This document shows, piece after piece, positions 57,759 through 64,000 of a stretch of DNA of 64,000 bases. Numbering within the stretch: the first letter of the stretch is position 1; the number at the start of each line of letters is the position of its first letter. Below the pieces are notes generated by a model. That model was given only the letters and a program-made list of their open reading frames with translations. It was not told the origin of the DNA and made no database searches. Source of the stretch: Aquabacter sp. L1I39 (GTDB taxonomy: Bacteria; Pseudomonadota; Alphaproteobacteria; Rhizobiales; Xanthobacteraceae); assembly GCF_017742835.1 (NCBI RefSeq), contig NZ_CP072392.1:1346285-1410284 (forward strand), read 5' to 3'. The translations under genes were made by a program, and so were the position numbers.

Positions 57759-60011
57759 TCACGCGGCGTGCGGCGTGCCCGAGGCCGCATCGCGCGGATG
57801 GCTGGGGGCGGGGTCGGGGCGCTGCTCGGCTGGCCGGCTTGCGGCGAGAAGGCCGCCCAGATCCTTGAGCGGGCGCAGCACCGCATCGGAAAAGCTCAGA
57901 TAATCCGCCATCAGCGGCAGGAGCCTTCGGGTCTTCGGATCGTCCACATAGTCCATGGCGAGACGGACCGCGGCATCAAGGTCCGGGGCCGTTTGAGGAT
58001 CGGTGCCGGCCGGCGCCTCTCCGAGCGCCGCGTCAAACGCGCGCAATGTGCGCGCCCGCGCCGCCTCCAGCACCGTGACGAGCGGCTCGGGGAGGGGCAG
58101 GCCGGACAGGCGTTCTGCTGCGTCTTCCAGCAGGGCCTGGTAGGTGGTCAGGATTTCCAGCGTCGAGACCAGCGTGATAACATCGGCCGCGGAGCGATGT
58201 CCGAGGCTGGTTTCCGCGCCGATATGGGGCAGCCGATCGGCCAATACGCGCAGTTCTAGCGACATGGCAGCGGTGCTGGCGCGCGGGGCCGCGACCTCCC
58301 CCTCCGCGTGGTATCGTGGCCAGGAAGCGGCAAAGGCCGTCCGGCAGCGCTTAATCATGGAGATCACCTGGTCCCGGATCTGGTCGGCCACATAGACGGG
58401 CAGCACCACCCAAGAAACCAGCAGGGCCACACCGGCGCCGATTCCCGTCTCGTAGATGCGCGCGACCATCCCCTGCGCATCGAGCCCGCTGACGATGTGG
58501 AGGGCCACCACCACCGAAAAGCCGATCATCGCGGAGGCAATGTCGTAGCGGTCCCGCACCGTCACCAGCGATATCATCTGGCAGATGAGGCACAGCAGGG
58601 CCAGGATCCACACATTGTCGCTCAGGAGCACAACGCACCCGAGGCCGATGGCAACGCCTATGGCTGTGCCGACTGTGCGGTAGCGCACGCGCACATAGGT
58701 TTCGCCGACGCTGTTGCCCAGGACGAAGATCACGGTCAGCGTCGCCCAATACGCGTGGTCCAGATGCAGGATGAGGTCGAGACCGGTGGTGATGGTCGTG
58801 GCGACCAGACCCTGGATGGCCACCTTGGCGAACGGGGAGAGGCCGTCAGTGGCGGGCGGAGGAGGGGGCTGTGGAGCCGGCGCCGCCGAGGCGTGCCATT
58901 GCTCCGGCCCTTCGGACAGCAACCGCGTGAGTTCGGTGACAACCAAGGCGAGGCGCTCAAAGGCGGTGACCGCGCGCAGCAAAGCGAGGTGGTCGCTGGG
59001 CTTCAAGTTGGGTGCCATGGCGGCCTGGCGCAGCCGGGCCAGGATGCCGCCCATGCGGGCATGCTCGGGGAAGGGCTGCGCGAGCCCGTTCTCGAGGTGG
59101 CGGGCGAGTTGGTCTGCGGCTGCGGCGAGCGGCGCGCGCCAGGTGCCGGCAGAACCCGTATCGGCGTCCGGCGCGGGGGAGGGAATGCAGGCGCTCAACA
59201 ATTGGGTGGCCACGCGCAGCCGATAGGCCAGGGAGCGGACCGCTTCCAGATAGTTGCGCGCGTCGGGGGCTTCGGCGGACGCATTCACGAGAGCCGACCG
59301 CACACGCACGCGGATCTGATCCAGCAACTCATCGGTGGTCTGCGGTACGGGCCGCGCCTCGCGCACCGCACTCGCCACTTCGTGAAGATGGCGTCCGATG
59401 GCCTGACCGGCGGCCTCCACCGTGTCAGCATAGATGGTCAGGGCATTGGGACGATGGAGGCCGAAGCGCACAAGCGCCGCAATGGCGCCGCCTTGGCAGG
59501 CGGCCATCATCAGCCATGCCGTCTCCATATGAGTGGGGCGCAAGATGGCTGCTACCGTCACGACGACGATGATCACATTGCCCTGCCGCATGCCCTCCAT
59601 GCCGTTCTTGCGCATGTAGAGCGACACCCCGGTCAGGGGCACCACGGATAGCTTGAGGAACATGGCATTGGCTTCGCCATCGCCGGGACCGATGATCAAC
59701 ACCGCCACCAGCACTGCGAAGGTCAAGGCGAAAAGCTTGAGAAAACTGACCGCTTCGATCCGCCGGCTGGCTGCCGGGGTGAAGGTGATGAGGACCATCG
59801 TCGTGATGGCACCGGCCATGGGGAAGACGATGTCGAGACCGAGCCCCAGCCCGCGCGAAGTGGCCACGCCCGTTGCGATAACAAGGACGAAGGCGATGCC
59901 GATATGAAGCGCGCGCGTCTGGTCGACCGCGCCCGGGTCGTGGCTCGCCAGCCATGCCTTCGCCCGGTCCACCAAGGATCGGCTGCCGTCCGCCGCCACA
60001 TCCGTCTGCAC
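57759..60011 (-). CDS. FUSC family membrane protein (AaeB/YccS-like)
   Basis: A 750-residue membrane protein with two clusters of about five to six helices (residues 33-185 and 410-560), each followed by a long cytoplasmic helical part: the fusaric-acid-resistance (FUSC) layout. Marks: TRALHIGIAFVLVIATGVAT, MRKNGMEGMRQGNVIIVVVT, the second-half LDHAYWATLTVIFVLGNSVG and RVRYRTVGTAIGVAIGLGC. Relatives include aromatic-acid exporters (AaeB); substrate unknown. Convergent with dcd (six bases apart). No AaeA-type adaptor gene adjacent. Confidence 0.88.
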   Translation of the reverse strand: MQTDVAADGSRSLVDRAKAWLASHDPGAVDQTRALHIGIAFVLVIATGVATSRGLGLGLDIVFPMAGAITTMVLITFTPAASRRIEAVSFLKLFALTFAVLVAVLIIGPGDGEANAMFLKLSVVPLTGVSLYMRKNGMEGMRQGNVIIVVVTVAAILRPTHMETAWLMMAACQGGAIAALVRFGLHRPNALTIYADTVEAAGQAIGRHLHEVASAVREARPVPQTTDELLDQIRVRVRSALVNASAEAPDARNYLEAVRSLAYRLRVATQLLSACIPSPAPDADTGSAGTWRAPLAAAADQLARHLENGLAQPFPEHARMGGILARLRQAAMAPNLKPSDHLALLRAVTAFERLALVVTELTRLLSEGPEQWHASAAPAPQPPPPPATDGLSPFAKVAIQGLVATTITTGLDLILHLDHAYWATLTVIFVLGNSVGETYVRVRYRTVGTAIGVAIGLGCVVLLSDNVWILALLCLICQMISLVTVRDRYDIASAMIGFSVVVALHIVSGLDAQGMVARIYETGIGAGVALLVSWVVLPVYVADQIRDQVISMIKRCRTAFAASWPRYHAEGEVAAPRASTAAMSLELRVLADRLPHIGAETSLGHRSAADVITLVSTLEILTTYQALLEDAAERLSGLPLPEPLVTVLEAARARTLRAFDAALGEAPAGTDPQTAPDLDAAVRLAMDYVDDPKTRRLLPLMADYLSFSDAVLRPLKDLGGLLAASRPAEQRPDPAPSHPRDAASGTPHAA

Positions 60012-60125
60012 GCCATTCCCCCGTTGCTTCGGCCCTTTTTACAGAGGGCACATGGCACGGGAAAAATGTCCAGATCCCGGCCGGAGCGAGGCCCTGGCCG
60101 GGATCCACAACTCAGTTCGTCGTCA

Positions 60126-60437
60126 TCAATAGGGGCCGGGATAAGCGGGGGCCGGGACCACATGGACGGTGCTCGGTTGATAGGTGTAACCCGAGCGGTA
60201 GGCACGGCTGGCTGGTGCCACCATGGTCGCGTTGCGACCGCCCACCGCGTCGGAATACGTGTCCTGGTAAAGGACGTAGCCGCCATTGCGGAGGAGATAG
60301 TCCATTTGCTGGACGCGGATCATGCTGTCGTTCACGCGCGTGGTGCTCTCATCGGCGGATGCCGGCGCGGGAATGGCGAGCGCGGCGGCGAGGGCGAGGC
60401 TGATGAGGCCGGCGCCGCCGGCGATGGTCTTGTTCAT
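60126..60437 (-). CDS. Small exported protein, unrecognised
   Basis: A 103-residue protein with a clear signal peptide (MNKTIAGGAGLISLALAAAL, cleaved near ASADES). The mature part of about 75 residues is polar, with MIRVQQMDYLLRNGGYVLYQ and a Tyr/Pro/Val-rich tail ending APAYPGPY. No Cys. No family recognised. The ATG at 60437 follows GGGAG at good spacing; a GTG two codons upstream is less likely. It lies alone between the FUSC gene and divergent zapE. Confidence 0.65.
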   Translation of the reverse strand: MNKTIAGGAGLISLALAAALAIPAPASADESTTRVNDSMIRVQQMDYLLRNGGYVLYQDTYSDAVGGRNATMVAPASRAYRSGYTYQPSTVHVVPAPAYPGPY

Positions 60438-60729
60438 GCTCACTCTCCCTGTCTAGCGAGCGCAGGTCTGCTCTTGGCGCCGCGCAAGCGGCGCCACTGC
60501 GACTGCGGTTCGCTGCTGGATCTGTCTGGTCCGGCCGGGCCCTTGGTGTGCGCCGCGCCGGGTCTGCTGAGGTAACGCGCGCAGCGGGGTTTGGTTTCAG
60601 CGCCTGGTTCGGGATGAATTGGGGGTCGACTTTTGCGGTGCATCGTCTAAACGGCACCCTCGCTTTGCAGGCGAAGCCCCCGGCCTTGCCGAAGGCGGGG
60701 CCGCACCATTGGCGAGGGGGAGTGAGGAC

Positions 60730-61914
60730 ATGGTTTCGGAAACGTCGGCCCGCGTGCTGGAACGTTACGGCACCATGGTCTCCGAGGGGCTGATCTCTCC
60801 CGACCCAGCCCAGGCCAATGCGGTGGATTCCTTCGCCCGCCTGGAGCGAGAACTCAGGGACTATGCGCTGGCCCGCAAGTCCTCCGCGCTCGGCTGGCTG
60901 TTCCAGCGCCGCGCTCCGCGTCCGCCCCAAGGCCTTTATATTTATGGCCGCGTGGGGCGCGGAAAGACCATGCTGATGGACCTCTTCTATGAGACGGTCC
61001 CGGTCAAGTCCAAGCGCCGCGCCCATTTTCACGAATTCATGGCGGATGTGCATGAGCGCATCTTCGCCGAGCGCGAGGCCCAGAAGGCGGGCCTGCGCAA
61101 AACCACCGATCCACTCCAGCCCGTCGCGGACGCCCTGGCCGCCGAGGCCAAGCTGCTGTGCTTCGACGAGTTCCATGTCACCGACATCGCGGATGCCATG
61201 ATCCTCGGCCGGCTGTTTGAAAAGTTGTTCGCCGACGGCGTGGTGGTGGTGGCCACCTCCAATGTGAAGCCCGACGATCTTTATGCGGGCGGTCTCAATC
61301 GGGCGCTCTTCCTTCCCTTCATCGGCATGATCGAGGAGCGGATGGAGGTGTTGGCCCTTGATGCGGAGACCGACTACCGCATGCTGAAGCTGGAAGGCAT
61401 CGAGGTCTGGCATACCCCGCTGGGTGCGGCGGCCGATGCCGCGCTTGATGCCGCCTTTGCGCGGCTGGCAGGTCCCGCCGGCGGGCATCCCAGCCAGATC
61501 ATGATGAAGGGACGTACCATTCCCGTCCCGTCCGCCGCCAATGGCGCGGCGCGTTTCACGTTTCACGGGCTGTGCGAGCAGCCACTGGGGGCCACCGACT
61601 ATCTGCGCATCGCCCGCACCTATCACACCCTCCTGCTGGAAGGCATCCCGGTGCTGGACGGCGACCGGCGCAACGAGGCCAAGCGATTTATCTCGCTCAT
61701 CGACACGCTGTATGATGGAGGCGTGAAGCTGATCGCATCCGCGGCGGCGCAACCTGAGGCCCTCTATCTCGGCACGGAAGGGGCGGAGGCCTTTGAATGG
61801 GCCCGTACGGTCTCCCGCCTCCACGAGATGCGTTCCGCCGAATATCTCTCGCGCCCCCACGGCCACGCGGATTCGCGCGCCACCGGCAATACGACGGGCC
61901 TTGTGGAAACCTGA
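60730..61914 (+). CDS. zapE: Cell division protein ZapE (AFG1-like ATPase)
   Basis: A 394-residue AFG1/ZapE P-loop ATPase. Walker A GLYIYGRVGRGKTMLMDLFY, HFHEFMADVHERI, Walker B LLCFDEFHVTDIADAMILGR, sensor VVVATSNVKPDDLYAGGLNR and FLPFIGMIEERMEV. ZapE associates with the Z ring; mitochondrial AFG1 helps respiratory-complex quality control. It precedes mdh-sucC, the common Hyphomicrobiales order. The ATG at 60730 follows GGGGGAGTGAGG; upstream residues are not conserved. Confidence 0.95.
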   Translation: MVSETSARVLERYGTMVSEGLISPDPAQANAVDSFARLERELRDYALARKSSALGWLFQRRAPRPPQGLYIYGRVGRGKTMLMDLFYETVPVKSKRRAHFHEFMADVHERIFAEREAQKAGLRKTTDPLQPVADALAAEAKLLCFDEFHVTDIADAMILGRLFEKLFADGVVVVATSNVKPDDLYAGGLNRALFLPFIGMIEERMEVLALDAETDYRMLKLEGIEVWHTPLGAAADAALDAAFARLAGPAGGHPSQIMMKGRTIPVPSAANGAARFTFHGLCEQPLGATDYLRIARTYHTLLLEGIPVLDGDRRNEAKRFISLIDTLYDGGVKLIASAAAQPEALYLGTEGAEAFEWARTVSRLHEMRSAEYLSRPHGHADSRATGNTTGLVET

Positions 61915-62044
61915 TTTTCATCCGCGTTCTCCGTCCAATTGCCAACTTGGAGTCTCAGCGGCACAGCTTAGGATGGCGCCGCGCGGTCGTTGGGAGGCGA
62001 TTGTGCAGTGCGAACGTCTTGAACGCCCTGCCGGATGGGAGTAG

Positions 62045-63067
<1,023 letters not shown>

Positions 63068-63077
63068 CGCGATCGAC

Positions 63078-63129
63078 GGTGGTGCCCTGGGGGGCGCCAC
63101 CTTAGTCCCGGCGGGGAAATCTCCGCCGG
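63078..63129 (+). promoter_or_regulatory. Tandem hairpins between mdh and sucC
   Basis: First: GGTGGTGCCC (63078-63087) with GGGCGCCACC (63092-63101), 10 bp, TGGG loop, one G-U pair. Second: CCGGCGGGGA (63108-63117) with TCTCCGCCGG (63120-63129), 10 bp with one G-U pair. No T tract follows, so partial termination, mRNA processing or stabilisation is more likely than full termination. Confidence 0.55.
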
Positions 63130-63201
63130 ATTACACCAGCGACTTGTTCCGCTCCCGGCTTCGGGAGGGGGGCACTGCGCAACCCTCAGGGACGAAGCCC
63201 C

Positions 63202-64000
63202 ATGAACATTCATGAATATCAGGCCAAGGCTCTTTTGAAGACATACGGAGCGCCGGTCTCCCGCGGCATCGCCGTCTTCTCGCCGGAAGAGGCTGAAAAG
63301 GCAGCCACCGAGCTCGGTGGTCCGCTCTGGGTGGTGAAGTCCCAGATCCATGCCGGCGGCCGCGGCAAGGGCAAGTTCAAGGAGCCGGAAGCCGGCGAGA
63401 AGGGCGGCGTGCGCCTGGCCAAGTCGGTGGACGAGGTCAAGGCCTTCGCCGGCCAGATGCTCGGCAACACCCTCGTCACCATCCAGACGGGTCCCGCCGG
63501 CAAGCAGGTGAACCGCCTCTATATCGAGGACGGCTCCGACATCGCCAAGGAATTCTACCTCTCTCTGCTGGTGGACCGTGAGACCTCGCGTGTGGCCTTC
63601 GTGGTCTCCACGGAAGGTGGCATGGACATCGAAGAGGTGGCCCACCACACCCCTGAGAAGATCGTCACCTTCTCTGTCGATCCGGCGAGCGGCGTGCAGG
63701 GCTTCCATGGCCGCAAGGTGGCCAAGGCCCTCGGCCTGACCGGCGACCTGGCCAAGCAGGCCGGCAAGCTGACCGAAGTGCTGTACACGGCCTTCACCGG
63801 CACCGACATGGCCATGCTCGAGATCAACCCGCTGATCGTCACCAAGGACAATCAGTTGAAGGTGCTCGACGCCAAGGTGTCGTTCGATTCCAACTCCCTG
63901 TTCCGCCACCCCGACCTGGTCGAGCTGCGCGACGAGACCGAAGAAGACGCCAAGGAGATCGAGGCGTCGAAGTATGACCTCGCCTATATCGCCCTCGACG
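63202..64000 (+). CDS. sucC: Succinyl-CoA ligase beta subunit, N-terminal part
   Basis: The first 266 residues of SucC (about 400 expected); the gene runs off the right edge. Marks: [40 protein letters not shown] (ATP-grasp), [20 protein letters not shown] and [20 protein letters not shown] with metal-binding Glu/Asn. It makes ATP or GTP and succinate from succinyl-CoA. The ATG lies 135 bases after mdh, preceded by AGGGACG. sucD presumably follows outside the window. Confidence 0.96.
   Translation, partial: MNIHEYQAKALLKTYGAPVSRGIAVFSPEEAEKAATELGGPLWVVKSQIHAGGRGKGKFKEPEAGEKGGVRLAKSVDEVKAFAGQMLGNTLVTIQTGPAGKQVNRLYIEDGSDIAKEFYLSLLVDRETSRVAFVVSTEGGMDIEEVAHHTPEKIVTFSVDPASGVQGFHGRKVAKALGLTGDLAKQAGKLTEVLYTAFTGTDMAMLEINPLIVTKDNQLKVLDAKVSFDSNSLFRHPDLVELRDETEEDAKEIEASKYDLAYIALD

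Overview
The window is 64 kb of dense, GC-rich (roughly two thirds G+C by eye) bacterial chromosome. The gene set points to an alphaproteobacterium of the order Hyphomicrobiales (Rhizobiales): gcrA with GANTC sites, a CarD-type regulator, an FtcR/Rem flagellar regulator, an Hsp20-DUF1150 pair, metZ behind a SAM-II riboswitch, and the order zapE-mdh-sucC. Xanthobacteraceae (Xanthobacter/Azorhizobium-like) is my best guess, but it is inference. No rRNA, tRNA, CRISPR array, prophage or insertion sequence was seen. Most of the window is core chromosome with a few accessory patches.

Layout. 1-7 kb: end of a MacB-type exporter, an orphan Bug-type binding protein, an AceE/MdeB-like thiamine enzyme divergent from an Lrp regulator, a DUF72 protein, a Cys-rich secreted orphan, a small K+ channel and a short hypothetical. 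7-11.5 kb: typA, hpf, ptsN, DUF1150 and hsp20 (translation and stress). 11.5-21.3 kb: one minus-strand operon, treS/maltokinase fusion-glgB-glgX-malQ, for glycogen/trehalose/maltose metabolism. 21.5-28.2 kb: an ABC-F ATPase, then a plus-strand signalling cassette (periplasmic SUOX-fold protein, histidine kinase, receiver-EAL protein, receiver with a MarR-like domain). 28.4-33 kb: chemotaxis and motility (MCP, ftcR, cheY, cheZ). 33-39.8 kb: carD, ahcY, kup, a YbhN-type membrane protein and an exported protein. 40-47.1 kb: the complete phosphate regulon phoR-pstSCAB-phoU-phoB behind a three-repeat Pho box. 47.4-54.6 kb: a second orphan Bug protein, gcrA, argD-argF, hslO and trkH. 54.6-64 kb: apaG, metZ with its riboswitch, dcd, a FUSC membrane protein, a small exported protein, zapE, mdh and the start of sucC.

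Points of interest: (1) the kinase half of the TreS-maltokinase fusion has Asn where the two metal/catalytic Asp residues are expected, and no glgE is nearby; (2) the signalling cassette uses a molybdopterin-enzyme fold with no Cys in the mature part as its likely periplasmic input; (3) several well-formed non-coding elements: SAM-II riboswitch at metZ, an SD-sequestering two-hairpin leader at hsp20, a GANTC-flanked palindrome beside gcrA, tandem GGTGCACC palindromes at the first Bug gene, and paired hairpins before sucC.
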